From an uncultured Bacteroidota bacterium (GTDB lineage Bacteria > Bacteroidota > Bacteroidia > Chitinophagales > Chitinophagaceae): a stretch of 64,000 nt of DNA. Below the pieces are notes generated by a model. That model searched no databases. It was not told the DNA's origin and was given only the letters and a program-made list of their open reading frames with translations. The position numbers and the translations under genes were made by a program. Below are positions 49,490 through 59,147 of this stretch, one piece after another. Numbering within the stretch: position 1 is the stretch's first letter; every line of letters starts with the position of its first letter. Location: contig CAIKOJ010000180.1 of assembly GCA_903829015.1 (NCBI GenBank), positions 1-64,000 of the forward strand. Reading direction: 5' to 3'.

Positions 49490-50176
49490 ATGAAGCAGCA
49501 TAAGGGAGTGTTCAGGTTTTTTTGTTTTATTTTGTTGTTCTGTTTTTTATCTGCCACAAAACCACAGAAGCCAATGTACTCATATCTTGCAATAGGAGAC
49601 TCATATACAATAGGAGAGCAAGTGCCCGGGAAGGAGAACTTTCCGCATCAGGCTGTAGATATACTCAGGAAGCAACACATCGATGTTGCAGACCCGGTGA
49701 TCATTGCCACCACAGGCTGGACTACCGATGAGTTAGCTGCATCGATCAGGGAGCATAATCTCAAAGAAACCTTTTCGTTTGTAACCTTACTGATAGGGGT
49801 GAACAATCAGTACAGAGGCAGGAGTGTTGAGAACTACAAGGAAGAGTTTTTACAACTGCTGAACACAGCTATCGCTTATGCGGGCGGACATGCTACGCGT
49901 GTTTTCGTACTGTCTATCCCCGATTGGGGTGCAACCCCTTTTGCTGAGGGTAGGGACAGGCATAAGATAGCCACTGAAATTGATGCTTATAATGCCGCCT
50001 GCAAAGAGATTTCAATTACGCACAAATGCTCGTTTATAGAGATCACCGAAAGCACCCGTCAAAACGGCCAAAACCCTGAGTACCTTGCCACCGATGGCCT
50101 GCACCCATCAGGGAAGGAGTATGGTATATGGGCTGGCCGGCTGGCGACCGAAGTGGCGAAAGCGCTGAAGCAGTAG
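49490..50176 (+). CDS. SGNH/GDSL-family hydrolase
   Basis: 228 residues. After a hydrophobic N-terminus (FRFFCFILLFCFLSA) the four blocks appear: GDSYTIGEQ with the nucleophile Ser (about 38), TTGWTTDEL, LLIGVNNQYRG with the Asn, and TDGLHPSGKEY with Asp/His (about 200-204). Probably an exported or membrane-tethered esterase/lipase. Same strand as the ALDH gene. Confidence 0.9.
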   Translation: MKQHKGVFRFFCFILLFCFLSATKPQKPMYSYLAIGDSYTIGEQVPGKENFPHQAVDILRKQHIDVADPVIIATTGWTTDELAASIREHNLKETFSFVTLLIGVNNQYRGRSVENYKEEFLQLLNTAIAYAGGHATRVFVLSIPDWGATPFAEGRDRHKIATEIDAYNAACKEISITHKCSFIEITESTRQNGQNPEYLATDGLHPSGKEYGIWAGRLATEVAKALKQ

Positions 50177-50375
50177 AAATTGTATTAGAAATTTTGAGGA
50201 AGATTTTTGACGCAAACCACCCAGACACTCAAAGATGTATTCAGTTCCTAAAAAAACTGCTTCGGGATATAAACTCCTGAAGTACACTTTGCAGGTTTAT
50301 TTTCAAGTTTCGCCTTGCAATTAAAAACACCCGTTTTATTATAGTAAATCACTTTCGCGGGAAAAAAAATTATGT

Positions 50376-50383
50376 TATATTTG
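50376..50383 (+). promoter_or_regulatory. -7 promoter box of NHL gene 50399
   Basis: TATATTTG matches TAnnTTTG and ends 15 nt before the ATG at 50399. Confidence 0.55.
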
Positions 50384-50398
50384 ACCAAATAATCCGTA

Positions 50399-51745
50399 AT
50401 GAAATATAAATTTATCTTATCTGTCTTTGCTTCAGTTGTTGTTTCTGTATCTGCTATGGCGCAGGGGCAGAAAATTATGACCCTTGCAGGTACAGGAATA
50501 TTAGGGTTCAGTGGCGATGGTTACACTGCTTCGGGTGCCAATTTTAATGGTCCAACAGAGGTAGTGCTTGACAAAGCTATGAATCTGTATATCCTTGACT
50601 ATAATAACTACAGAATTCGTAAGGTAAATACAGCTGGAATAGTTACAACTGTAGCTGGTAACGGAATACCCGGTAATACAGGAAACGGGTCGCTGGGCAG
50701 CACTGCAGAAATCGCGGCGATCAGCATTGCGGTAGACAAGCGTAACAATCTTTATTTTACTGATCAGAGCAATGCAATCATCCGCAAAGTGAATGCGCTG
50801 GGCATCATATCGCATGTGGCAGGTACGGGCACAATGGGTTATTTTGGTGATGGTGTAAGTGCTACTCTTGCGAAGTTCAAACAACCACAGGGCATTGCTG
50901 TAGACGATACCGGTAATATTTTTATAGCTGACGCTGGCAACCATGTAATTCGCAGGATAGATACTTTTGGTAAGATTACAACGATTGCCGGAACACCTGG
51001 TAGTGCAGGTTATTTTGGAGATGGAGGTTTGGCTATATATGCACAACTTGACTCGCCGTGGGCAGTGAAAGTAGACCACAAAGGCAACATTTATATCAAC
51101 GACTTCAGGAACAATGTGATCCGTAAAATTGATACAGCGCACATTATTACTACGTTTGCCGGTTCTGTTGGTGTATTTGGCTATGCAGGTGATCTGGGTC
51201 TTGCGAGCATGGCTTCGCTAAATATGCCACGTGGCCTTGGCGTTGATACTTTTAATAACCTTTATATCGCTGACGCACTGAACAATGTGATCAGGAAAGT
51301 AGATACATTTGGCATCATCAGCACTGTGGCAGGAAACGGTTGGTTTGGATTTGGAGGAGACTACGGTTATGCTTTGGGTGCGAACTTCAAGAACCCTTAC
51401 GGTGTTGCAGTTGATGTGTATGGAAGCATTTATATAGCTGATGCAAATAACCAAAGAGTACGTAAAACTTTCTCGACAAACGGAGTTGAAAATATTTCGT
51501 TATCAAATGGTGTAGCTGCTTATCCTAACCCATTCAGCGGGCAGATCATGGTGTCGGGTGTAGAAAAAACTGACAAAGTGGAAATGTATGATGTGCTGGG
51601 AAGACAGATAAATGGCAGCTGGGAAGTTGTTGCTGACGACAGCAGGACTTTTACTGCCAGCCATATTTCATCAGGTATGTACCTGCTGAAAGTAGCTGAC
51701 AAGACAGGTGCTAACAAAGCGACTTTGAAAATAGTGAAGGAGTAA
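50399..51745 (+). CDS. NHL-repeat T9SS-secreted protein (copy 3)
   Basis: 448 residues with signal peptide (KYKFILSVFASVVVSVSAMAQ), about six NHL blades with AGTGILGFSGDGYTASGANF-type starts and NYRIRKVNTAGIVTTVAG-type ends, and a T9SS type A sorting domain (AYPNPFSGQIMVSG to ANKATLKIVKE). Same family as 20205, 26222 and 62286 but more diverged from the first two. Exported and probably surface-bound; single gene with its own promoter and terminator. Confidence 0.9.
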   Translation: MKYKFILSVFASVVVSVSAMAQGQKIMTLAGTGILGFSGDGYTASGANFNGPTEVVLDKAMNLYILDYNNYRIRKVNTAGIVTTVAGNGIPGNTGNGSLGSTAEIAAISIAVDKRNNLYFTDQSNAIIRKVNALGIISHVAGTGTMGYFGDGVSATLAKFKQPQGIAVDDTGNIFIADAGNHVIRRIDTFGKITTIAGTPGSAGYFGDGGLAIYAQLDSPWAVKVDHKGNIYINDFRNNVIRKIDTAHIITTFAGSVGVFGYAGDLGLASMASLNMPRGLGVDTFNNLYIADALNNVIRKVDTFGIISTVAGNGWFGFGGDYGYALGANFKNPYGVAVDVYGSIYIADANNQRVRKTFSTNGVENISLSNGVAAYPNPFSGQIMVSGVEKTDKVEMYDVLGRQINGSWEVVADDSRTFTASHISSGMYLLKVADKTGANKATLKIVKE

Positions 51746-51765
51746 TTAATTACTTGTAAATAAAA

Positions 51766-51809
51766 GAAGTCCGGCAGAAAACTTGAATCAAGTTCATCTG
51801 CCGGACTTC
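51766..51809. terminator. Bidirectional terminator between NHL gene and FKBP
   Basis: A perfect 13-bp stem, GAAGTCCGGCAGA (51766-51778) with its complement at 51797-51809, plus an inner ACTTGA/TCAAGT hairpin. It separates the convergent NHL and FKBP genes. Confidence 0.8.
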
Positions 51810-51831
51810 GACATTTAGATCAGTTGGTTGG

Positions 51832-52260
51832 TTACCCTATTGAAACAAGTTCCAGATCAAATATCAGATCTTTTCCTGCCAGCGGATGGTTGGCATCCAG
51901 CATAACTGTTTCCTCATTTACTTCAACAATTACTACAGGGAATATATTGCCAGAATTGTCGCCCATTTGAATTTCCATGCCGACTGCAGGTTGCATTTCA
52001 GGTGGGAATTCAGTTATGGGGTATTCCATCATCATGTCATCATTCCTGTGACCATAACCTTCTTCAACCGGAATGTTGATGGTTTTCTTGTCGCCTGGTG
52101 CCATATTCATTATGGCATCATCAAAGCCTTTTATCACTTGTCCGGCACCTAGAGTGAAAGATAATGGATCACGTCCTTCACTGCTATCGAAGGTAGTGCC
52201 GTCTGTTAATTTACCATGGTAGTGGACATTTACTATGTCTCCTGTTTTTGCTTGCTGCAT
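51832..52260 (-). CDS. FKBP-type (SlyD-like) peptidyl-prolyl isomerase
   Basis: 142 residues from ATG 52260; the ATG at 52338 gives an unlikely leader. FKBP fold with inserted IF (chaperone) domain as in SlyD: GDIVNVHYHGKLTDGTTFDS, GAGQVIKGFDDAIMNMAPGDK, and the IF-domain region with ADANHPLAGKDLIFDLELV in family form, here DANHPLAGKDLIFDL. There is no His-rich C-terminal tail, unlike E. coli SlyD. A cytoplasmic prolyl isomerase/chaperone. Confidence 0.93.
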   Translation of the reverse strand: MQQAKTGDIVNVHYHGKLTDGTTFDSSEGRDPLSFTLGAGQVIKGFDDAIMNMAPGDKKTINIPVEEGYGHRNDDMMMEYPITEFPPEMQPAVGMEIQMGDNSGNIFPVVIVEVNEETVMLDANHPLAGKDLIFDLELVSIG

Positions 52261-52428
52261 GCTATTGTTTTGAAAAATAAATAAAGCATGCAAGTTAGTC
52301 GAATATATTTGAGTTTTCGGTAAAACTTTCATTAACAAATTAACATTTATAGCTATTTTATTTGCCTCTCACACTCGATGGAGTAGTGTAGGCAGGATCA
52401 GGGCGTTTAGTTTGCATAGATTATCTTT

Positions 52429-53631
52429 ATGAAAAAAGGAAACATGAAGTATTTGTTTTTTTGGCTCGTTATGTTCACGGTATGTACTGGTAATGCGCAG
52501 CAATTGTACGATGGTTCCATCAAACCGGCTGATGCAACGCCAGCGAAATACCTGCACCTACTACAAGGCAAAAGTGTGGGGCTAATCATTAATCAGACCT
52601 CCAGAATTGGCGATAAAAACTTGCTGGATCTTTTGCTGGAGCGCAAAGTAAACGTTCGGAAAATATTTGTGCCTGAACATGGATTCAGGGGAAAGGAGGA
52701 CGCAGGAGCGAAGGTGGACAATTCTACAGATAGCGCAACCGGATTACCTGTTATCTCACTTTATGGAAAGCACAAACAACCAACTGCTGAAGATATTAAA
52801 GATATTGATGTGCTTGTTTATGATTTGCAGGATGTGGGCGTTCGGTTTTATACCTACATATCGACAATGGAATATTGCATGACTGCGTGCGCAGAAAATC
52901 ATAAACAGTTCATAGTGCTAGACCGCCCGAATCCGAATGGATTTTATGTAGATGGACCAGTACTTACGAAAGATAATAAGTCGTTTGTAGGTATGCAATG
53001 TGTACCTGTTGTGTATGGTATGACCGCGGGTGAATACGCAAGAATGCTAAAAGGTGAGAACCTTGCTGACAAACTTAAAACGCTTGATCTGCAGGTGGTG
53101 AAATGTATCAACTACAATCACAAGAAGAAATACGAATTGCCGGTAGCACCGAGTCCGAACCTAAGGACGATGGCGGCTGTGTATGCATATCCATCGCTGT
53201 GTTTGTTTGAAGGTACGCCGATAAGTGTGGGCAGGGGAACGCCACTTCCGTTTCAACGATTTGGCTGCCCGGAATTTGAGGGGAAGTTTGCTGATAGTTT
53301 TATTCCGAAAAGCAGCGAAGGTGCCAAGAGCCCGCCATTTGAAAATAAGGTATGCTATGGTGAGGTGATAGGAAAGGACGCAAAGGAGGTGCTGGAGAAG
53401 TTAGGGTCACGATTTAAATTGAATTGGCTGATCAGTGCATACAATGCATATCCGGTTAAAGACAAATTTTTTACTGGCTTTTTTGTGAAGCTTTGTGGTA
53501 CTGCAACTCTGCAGCAACAGATAACCAGCGGCGTAAGTGAAGACGCGATCAGGGCAAGCTGGAAATCCGATATCAAAGCTTTCAAGCAAGTGCGTAAAAA
53601 GTACTTGCTGTATGAAGACTTTGAAAAGTAA
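52429..53631 (+). CDS. NamZ-type exo-N-acetylmuramidase (DUF1343)
   Basis: 400 residues. Signal peptide (KYLFFWLVMFTVCTGNA). The DUF1343 pattern includes GLIINQTSRIG, FVPEHGFRGKEDAG (about 81-94), LVYDLQDVGVRFYTYI, LDRPNPNG and EGTPISVGRGT. Family members (NamZ) release N-acetylmuramic acid from peptidoglycan ends, here in the periplasm. This links with the Mpl ligase at 16.7 kb in murein recycling. ATG 52429 overlaps a TATCTTTA box; ATG 52444 may be the true start. Confidence 0.9.
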   Translation: MKKGNMKYLFFWLVMFTVCTGNAQQLYDGSIKPADATPAKYLHLLQGKSVGLIINQTSRIGDKNLLDLLLERKVNVRKIFVPEHGFRGKEDAGAKVDNSTDSATGLPVISLYGKHKQPTAEDIKDIDVLVYDLQDVGVRFYTYISTMEYCMTACAENHKQFIVLDRPNPNGFYVDGPVLTKDNKSFVGMQCVPVVYGMTAGEYARMLKGENLADKLKTLDLQVVKCINYNHKKKYELPVAPSPNLRTMAAVYAYPSLCLFEGTPISVGRGTPLPFQRFGCPEFEGKFADSFIPKSSEGAKSPPFENKVCYGEVIGKDAKEVLEKLGSRFKLNWLISAYNAYPVKDKFFTGFFVKLCGTATLQQQITSGVSEDAIRASWKSDIKAFKQVRKKYLLYEDFEK

Positions 53632-53862
53632 TAAACGATTGAAAGCGCAAATAAAAGGACTGTCGGGACATCTAAAAATATTAACTGTAAATTGAAATGA
53701 ACCAACAGCGCATAAATTGACATCAAGCCGGAATGTATTGATAGGAGCGGGTTTCGGGCGATGGGCACAATGCAAGGGAAATTTTTTGATTACTTTAGCC
53801 TTTAATTGCGATAATTGACTTAATTTAGTATTTCAAATTTTAAACCAATCAAATACATAAAT

Positions 53863-54255
53863 ATGAAAAAGCTAATCATTACCTGTGCATTGGTTACATT
53901 GGGTTCAATGGTATCGTTTGCACAAAGTGCCAGGAAAATCCATGCGGGTTCAAACGCTAATGTTTCTTCAGGACAGACCCAAAGTGTGTCGATAGAAAAA
54001 AGTGCAGAAGCGCGTGCAAAAAAATTACAGAAAGATCTGGGACTGAACGCAACTCAATACAAGGGCGTGTACGAAGCTCAACTGGAACATGACAAGCAAG
54101 GCCAGGCAGCAAAAGCAAACGGCAGTGAAGGTCCGGGACAGGCAATGCAGTTGCAGATGATGCTTGATCAGAAATTTAAAGAAGCAATGACGCCGACGCA
54201 ATACACAAAGTATGAGCAGATGAAGGCAGCACCTTCTACGCAAAAAGCACACTAA
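53863..54255 (+). CDS. Secreted small helical protein
   Basis: 130 residues. Signal peptide (KKLIITCALVTLGSMVSFAQ), a Ser/Gly linker, and two charged helices (SAEARAKKLQKDLGLNATQY, QKFKEAMTPTQYTKYEQM). The LNATQY and TPTQYTKYE segments resemble the Spy/CpxP-like periplasmic chaperone family in Bacteroidota, which suggests periplasmic stress protection. Single gene with a strong terminator. Confidence 0.65.
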   Translation: MKKLIITCALVTLGSMVSFAQSARKIHAGSNANVSSGQTQSVSIEKSAEARAKKLQKDLGLNATQYKGVYEAQLEHDKQGQAAKANGSEGPGQAMQLQMMLDQKFKEAMTPTQYTKYEQMKAAPSTQKAH

Positions 54256-54274
54256 GTAAAATGAAATTTACCAG

Positions 54275-54301
54275 CGCCCCGGAGTTCCGGGGCGTTTTTT
54301 T
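54275..54301 (+). terminator. Strong terminator after gene 53863
   Basis: CGCCCCGGA (54275-54283) pairs with TCCGGGGCG (54286-54294), followed by a run of seven T. Confidence 0.85.
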
Positions 54302-54316
54302 ATTGTATCAACTCCG

Positions 54317-55618
54317 CTAAGATGGCTTACGGTTTTTGTTGGCAAGCAAGCTGCCAATCCAGAATATGCAGCCGGTGACCAACAAAATACTTAAGGGGGA
54401 AATCACAGAATCATAATCTCCGTTACGCAGGATTATTTGGTTCACCGCTTCGAGCGACCAATGTAACGGTGAAACTACAGCCATCATCTGCATAGAATGT
54501 GGCAAAATGTCGAGAGGTACCCAAATGCCGCCCAATGCCGAAAGAATAACAATAGAAACCGAACCGAAGGGTAGTGCCTGATTCATAGTTTTGAAAATAG
54601 TGCCGACAAAAAATCCGAACGAAGTTGCGGCAAAGCCTATAAACAGTGAAACAGGGAACAACAGCCATGAGTGAGCGCCCGGGTAGAGCGGTGGCAAATC
54701 AAATAATGGAATGACCCAGAAGCCGATGCACAACATGAGCATGAACTGCATGGAGCAAATGAAAGTATAGAACAGTATTTTGCCTATAGTTACAAATCTA
54801 TGGGCATTTGGTATGAGTGCAACCCTCAATTCACTGCCATCTTCCCGCTCCTTGATGAGGTGACCTGCAATAGGGATAATGATAAAGAACATGCCGAAAA
54901 TGGCCCATGCGGGCACATTGTGCTGCACAGAATTTAAGTTTTGTGAGAACTTGGCCTTGTCGTTTAAAGGTTCTTCTTTTACGCCTATGCCCTTCATTAC
55001 CTGCATCAGCTTGTCCTGATTGGCGGTATCCGGAGCCGCATCGGGGTCTTTGCCCAGGGCAGACAGCCGCTGCATCAAAATATCGGAGCAGGAGTAGGTG
55101 ATGTATTTATCCAGTGCAGAGCTAATGGCGTTACGAAACGTAGGTTTAGAGACCGGGTCGAAAAAGATGTGCACATATATCTGGTCGCGTACTTCCCGTG
55201 CAGGCAAGTGAGCATTCATGTTTGCCTTCTTCCAAATGTCATTTACGACAATGTTCGCAGAGTTAACGATCTCGGCTGTAACCCCAGCAGGTATAACTAT
55301 GCCTATTTTATATTTGCCATTGTTCAGGTAATGTTTCAGCTGCTCTTCTGATACTGGTTTGCCATCCAGGCTGTCGATGATCCGGAAGGATTTACTTTTT
55401 TTGAGTCCGGCAGTTATTTGATGCGCGGCACTGCCTTTGTCGTTGTCAGAAAGCAGGAGGTCGAAACGTAGTTCCTGATAATCTTTGAAGGGGGCATCCT
55501 GAATCAATGCCATGACAATAATGAGCGCAGCCGGCATAACCAGCAACAACAACAAGCCGGAGATGTCGCGCCGCATAAGCTGCCACTCCTTTATGATCGT
55601 TGCTGTTATTTTGTTCAT
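54317..55618 (-). CDS. ABC-2 type exporter permease
   Basis: 433 residues. An ABC2_membrane permease with one N-terminal helix (about 20-38), a large extracytoplasmic domain of about 190 residues, then five or six C-terminal helices (NVPAWAIFGMFFIIIPIAGH, FMLMLCIGFWVIPLFDLP, and others). The ISALDKYITYSC part and the signature region GSELRVALIPNAHRF fit NatB/YhaP-like permeases. Pairs with the ATPase gene 21 bp upstream to make an exporter; cargo unknown. Confidence 0.88.
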   Translation of the reverse strand: MNKITATIIKEWQLMRRDISGLLLLLVMPAALIIVMALIQDAPFKDYQELRFDLLLSDNDKGSAAHQITAGLKKSKSFRIIDSLDGKPVSEEQLKHYLNNGKYKIGIVIPAGVTAEIVNSANIVVNDIWKKANMNAHLPAREVRDQIYVHIFFDPVSKPTFRNAISSALDKYITYSCSDILMQRLSALGKDPDAAPDTANQDKLMQVMKGIGVKEEPLNDKAKFSQNLNSVQHNVPAWAIFGMFFIIIPIAGHLIKEREDGSELRVALIPNAHRFVTIGKILFYTFICSMQFMLMLCIGFWVIPLFDLPPLYPGAHSWLLFPVSLFIGFAATSFGFFVGTIFKTMNQALPFGSVSIVILSALGGIWVPLDILPHSMQMMAVVSPLHWSLEAVNQIILRNGDYDSVISPLSILLVTGCIFWIGSLLANKNRKPS

Positions 55619-55639
55619 TGTGTATGGTTCTTTTATTGC

Positions 55640-56386
55640 TTAATCTCTTAGTGAACGGCCGGTGAAATGCAAAAAGACATCTTCCAGCCTTGTGCAGTTT
55701 TCGGTTTCGCTTATTAGTTTAGCCGGTGGACCCGAGGTGATGAATTTTCCATTGTCTATAATGATCACTTCATCGCAAATTTGTTCTGCTTCATCCATAA
55801 GGTGAGAAGTGTACAGAATTGTTTTACCCTGTGCCTTGTAGTCTTTTAAAAAATCGAGGATCATTGCACGCGATTGAACATCCACCCCTGCTGTGGGTTC
55901 GTCTAGCAGCAGCAACTCAGGTTCGTGAAGCAAAGATGCTATGATATTTGCTCTCCGCTTCATACCGCCGCTATATGCGTTGATGCGTTTGTCGGCATGT
56001 TTATCCAAACCTAGCCTTTCGAGTAGCTGCCCGGTGCGCGAGGTAATTGTACTATCTGATAGTCCGTAAAGCCGACCAATGTATCGGAAATTCTCCATTG
56101 CCGTAAGATTGCCAAATAAGGCAATTTGCTGTGGCACCATGCCCATTATTGATCCAATGACTACCCGTTCAGTGGTACAGTTTCTTCCGGCAATCAGTGC
56201 CTTACCGGTATCGGGTTTAACCATACCGCAAAGTATATTGAAGCATGTAGTCTTGCCTGCACCATTGGGGCCTAACAAACCAACAATAAGGTTTTGCTCT
56301 ACGTGACATGAAAAACCGTTTAGTGCAGGTGCGATGGCACCTGCATAATTTTTACGGAGTTCATTTATCTCAATAGTATATGCCAT
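55640..56386 (-). CDS. ABC exporter ATP-binding protein
   Basis: 248 residues from ATG 56386; the ATG at 56434 adds an atypical 16-residue leader. Walker A is GLLGPNGAGKTTCFN, the Q-loop region MVPQQIALF, the ABC signature YSGGMKRRANI, and Walker B LLLLDEPTAGVD followed by the H-loop TSHLMDEAEQ. It pairs with the permease directly downstream. Multidrug- or antibiotic-type ABC-2 export is likely but the substrate is unknown. Confidence 0.92.
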   Translation of the reverse strand: MAYTIEINELRKNYAGAIAPALNGFSCHVEQNLIVGLLGPNGAGKTTCFNILCGMVKPDTGKALIAGRNCTTERVVIGSIMGMVPQQIALFGNLTAMENFRYIGRLYGLSDSTITSRTGQLLERLGLDKHADKRINAYSGGMKRRANIIASLLHEPELLLLDEPTAGVDVQSRAMILDFLKDYKAQGKTILYTSHLMDEAEQICDEVIIIDNGKFITSGPPAKLISETENCTRLEDVFLHFTGRSLRD

Positions 56387-56484
56387 TGTGGTTGCAGTGT
56401 TTGCCAAATGGCAAGCAGGAAAACGGAAATTCAATTAGTTACTACGCGTGCAAAGTTACCAACTCGCCCCATTGCAATGCTGGA

Positions 56485-57516
56485 TTATCTATGAAAGCTC
56501 ATATTGCTGATCATTTTCTCAGGCAACGCAGGGAGTGAATGTCTGGGCAACAGGAATGATGTAAGCTCAGATAACTCTTTAAACACATAGTGACTGTCGG
56601 CGGCTCCGCGCAGATATTCGGCACCGCTGCTGCCTCCCGTACCCACTCTTTTTCCAATCGTACGCTGTACCAAATGAATATGCCTGTGTCTCCACATAGA
56701 CAGCATCTGGTCTATTTCCAACAAAGTACTCAGTAATTCGTATGGTAGCTGTAGCAATGGCAGATCGCGGTAGAGCATGATGAATAAAGCGTTTTTGCCG
56801 GCATCTGCTGAGAAGGAGCGCCCCTCGGGATATTCACTGCTGTTGATGAACAGTGAGTCGAATACAGATAAATTCTTCTGCTCTAAATCTGAAAGGCTTG
56901 CAGCGTAGGCATCCCTATAAATACTCCAAAAAGACTTTTCGGTATTGCCCCAATAAGACTGGTCTTTTATGTATGGCATTCTTTCCAGCCATTGGTTGAT
57001 GAGCACCAAAAGAGATTGTTCCTGTTCTGCATTTTTTACTCTTGCTATGTCGGCTTCGTTGAGCTGAGAGAGATAGTAGGCTTTGCCGTGTCGCTGGTCG
57101 TATTTAAGGCCTAACAACGCCTCAATAATTTTGAACTGTATACTCTGGAATCCGGAGGCAGGCCGCAGCAAGTCGCGGAAGTCCAGAAAATCAAGAGGGG
57201 TCATTGTTTCGAGAATGCCCATTTGCTGCACAGCTACTTCAAGTATAGTACCTATACGCTTAAGGCGATGCACACTATTGTAGATGTCGGGTGTGTTGTC
57301 GTGGATATTTGGTTTCTTGAAAACCTCTCTAACTATTGAAAGCTCATGAATTATTTGCTTGAACCAAAGTTCGTATGATTGATGGATGATAATGAAAAGC
57401 ATTTCGTCATCAGCTTTGATTCCTTCTTTATCACTTTCGGGTTGCTGCGCATCGAGTAATTTATCTAATTGGAGGTATTCACCGTAATATACTGGCTTGC
57501 GTTGTTTCATTTCCAT
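56485..57516 (-). CDS. kynA: Tryptophan 2,3-dioxygenase
   Basis: 343 residues. Haem dioxygenase of the TDO family: YGEYLQLDKLLD, DEMLFIIIHQSYELWFKQI, FRDLLRPASGFQS, the WRHRHIHLVQRTIG block (about 274-287) with the proximal His, and GTGGSSG (about 292-298). It opens the indole ring of tryptophan to N-formylkynurenine. Together with the KynU at 4.4 kb it indicates tryptophan breakdown via kynurenine. Not in an operon with other kyn genes. Confidence 0.94.
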   Translation of the reverse strand: MEMKQRKPVYYGEYLQLDKLLDAQQPESDKEGIKADDEMLFIIIHQSYELWFKQIIHELSIVREVFKKPNIHDNTPDIYNSVHRLKRIGTILEVAVQQMGILETMTPLDFLDFRDLLRPASGFQSIQFKIIEALLGLKYDQRHGKAYYLSQLNEADIARVKNAEQEQSLLVLINQWLERMPYIKDQSYWGNTEKSFWSIYRDAYAASLSDLEQKNLSVFDSLFINSSEYPEGRSFSADAGKNALFIMLYRDLPLLQLPYELLSTLLEIDQMLSMWRHRHIHLVQRTIGKRVGTGGSSGAEYLRGAADSHYVFKELSELTSFLLPRHSLPALPEKMISNMSFHR

Positions 57517-57690
57517 GGGGTTAAATTACAAAATGTTGTACGAGGCAGGAAATTTAGTGATAGATAAATAAAATCCTAACCTCGAAAATCAGTTTTACGG
57601 AAGGAATAGTACTGATAATTTATACCCGTGGTTAAAATAGTGGTTTGGATTTTTTTTGGAATTTGGCTGTTCAAATTTGAGATTTGCAGC

Positions 57691-58149
57691 ATGGGATACA
57701 AGGAAGTGCCACAGGGAAGTGTGCTCAATTACATAAAAGAGAATTACTTGGGTAGGTTGGTGACTGATTCGAGGTCAGATGCAGGGAATTGGCTGGGTTT
57801 TACTCTTGAGCACATAGATAAGGGGCATGCGGTACTTAGCTTACCTGTGCGTAAGGAAATGACGAATCCGTACGGAAATATACACGGGGGGATGATGAGC
57901 CTGGTAATTGATGAGGCTATTGGCTGGGCGGTAGTGAGTCTGGACGCGGAGCAACATTATACCTCGATGACGTTGAATCTGGATTTTTTGTACGCAATAA
58001 AGGAGGGAGAAACGCTAAAAGCTGAATCGAAAGTGCTGCGGGTAGGGAAGAAGATCATTAATGTAGAATGCCATGTATATGACCTGAAAGGAAGGATTCT
58101 GGCGAGAGCAAACAGCAATCTGATCGCCACTCATATGGAATTTAATTAA
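57691..58149 (+). CDS. PaaI-type hotdog thioesterase
   Basis: 152 residues from ATG 57691; upstream codons from 57628 encode a hydrophobic leader not seen in the family. Hotdog fold with GNIHGGMMSLVIDEAIGWAV, the thioesterase helix segment carrying the His-Gly-Gly, and TLNLDFLYAIKEGETLKAES. Hydrolyses an acyl- or aryl-CoA in the cytoplasm; substrate not identifiable. The glycosyltransferase gene follows after 69 bp. Confidence 0.85.
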   Translation: MGYKEVPQGSVLNYIKENYLGRLVTDSRSDAGNWLGFTLEHIDKGHAVLSLPVRKEMTNPYGNIHGGMMSLVIDEAIGWAVVSLDAEQHYTSMTLNLDFLYAIKEGETLKAESKVLRVGKKIINVECHVYDLKGRILARANSNLIATHMEFN

Positions 58150-58200
58150 CAAACAAATAAGGATAATCTCACGGACCATTAGATATTAGCCTATTAATAT

Positions 58201-58208
58201 TACTTTTG
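58201..58208 (+). promoter_or_regulatory. -7 promoter box of GT2 gene 58219
   Basis: TACTTTTG matches TAnnTTTG and ends 10 nt before the ATG at 58219. Confidence 0.55.
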
Positions 58209-58218
58209 CGCCAATAAT

Positions 58219-58968
58219 ATGCTTAACGGTAAGAGAATAGCGGTGGTACTGCCTGCATATAATGCAGCCCGTACACTTGAAAAGACCTATAAGGAGATCC
58301 CATTTGATATTGTGGACGATGTGGTGCTGGTAGATGATAACAGCAGGGATGATACCGTGGCCGTAGGCCAAAGGCTGGGTATAAAGCATATTATTAAACA
58401 CGAGGTGAACAAAGGCTACGGGGGCAACCAGAAAAGCTGCTATAAGAAAGCGCTGGATATTGGTGCGGACATAGTGATCATGCTGCACCCGGATTACCAA
58501 TACACTCCACTGCTCATTCATTCAGTTGCATCAATAATAGCCATGGATGTTTATCCGGTTGTATTAGCATCGAGGATACTTGGAAATGGCGCGCTGAAAG
58601 GGGGTATGCCTTTGTATAAATATATTTTCAACCGCTTCCTTACATGGTTTGAGAATGTGATGCTGTGGCAGAAACTGAGCGAGTACCACACAGGCTACAG
58701 AGCTTTCAGCGCAGATGTGATACGCTCAATAGATTTTACACACAACAGCGATGATTTTGTCTTTGACAACGAAATGATCTCGCAGATATTTATGAATGGC
58801 TTTGACATTGCTGAGGTAACTTGTCCTACAAAGTACTTCGAAGAAGCATCGAGTATCAACTTCACCCGCAGCATGAAGTATGGGCGTGGTGTATTGAGAG
58901 TATCACTTACCCACAGGTTTCATAAATGGGGATTACTGAAGAGTAAATTGTACGGCAAGCCTGCGTAA
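58219..58968 (+). CDS. Family 2 glycosyltransferase
   Basis: 249 residues, no membrane helices. N-terminal RIAVVLPAYNAARTLEKTY, then LVDDNSRDDT, the metal motif LHPDYQYTP in the D-x-D position (HPD), and the acceptor region EYHTGYRAFS and DFVFDNEMI. Similar to polyprenyl-phosphate or polysaccharide-type GT2 enzymes; acceptor unknown. Distinct from the GT2 at 18979. Confidence 0.9.
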   Translation: MLNGKRIAVVLPAYNAARTLEKTYKEIPFDIVDDVVLVDDNSRDDTVAVGQRLGIKHIIKHEVNKGYGGNQKSCYKKALDIGADIVIMLHPDYQYTPLLIHSVASIIAMDVYPVVLASRILGNGALKGGMPLYKYIFNRFLTWFENVMLWQKLSEYHTGYRAFSADVIRSIDFTHNSDDFVFDNEMISQIFMNGFDIAEVTCPTKYFEEASSINFTRSMKYGRGVLRVSLTHRFHKWGLLKSKLYGKPA

Positions 58969-59147
58969 GACCAATAGTAGCCAGGGGGCTTACCTAGCTT
59001 TTAGAAACTTGACAAGCCATTACTTGTTTGCATCTTTGAGTTTAATCCATTTTAGTGTATGTCTCTGGCGCCAATAAATTACTAAATTAGGTTGCTAAAT
59101 AGATTTTAGTTTAATACATTTACTGTGTTATTTTAAAACCCTATTTT

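Noticed and set aside
50177-50398. Remnant of a T9SS gene before NHL copy 3, as seen before copy 1
   Set aside because: I looked for the sorting-domain end and the shared promoter and found neither.
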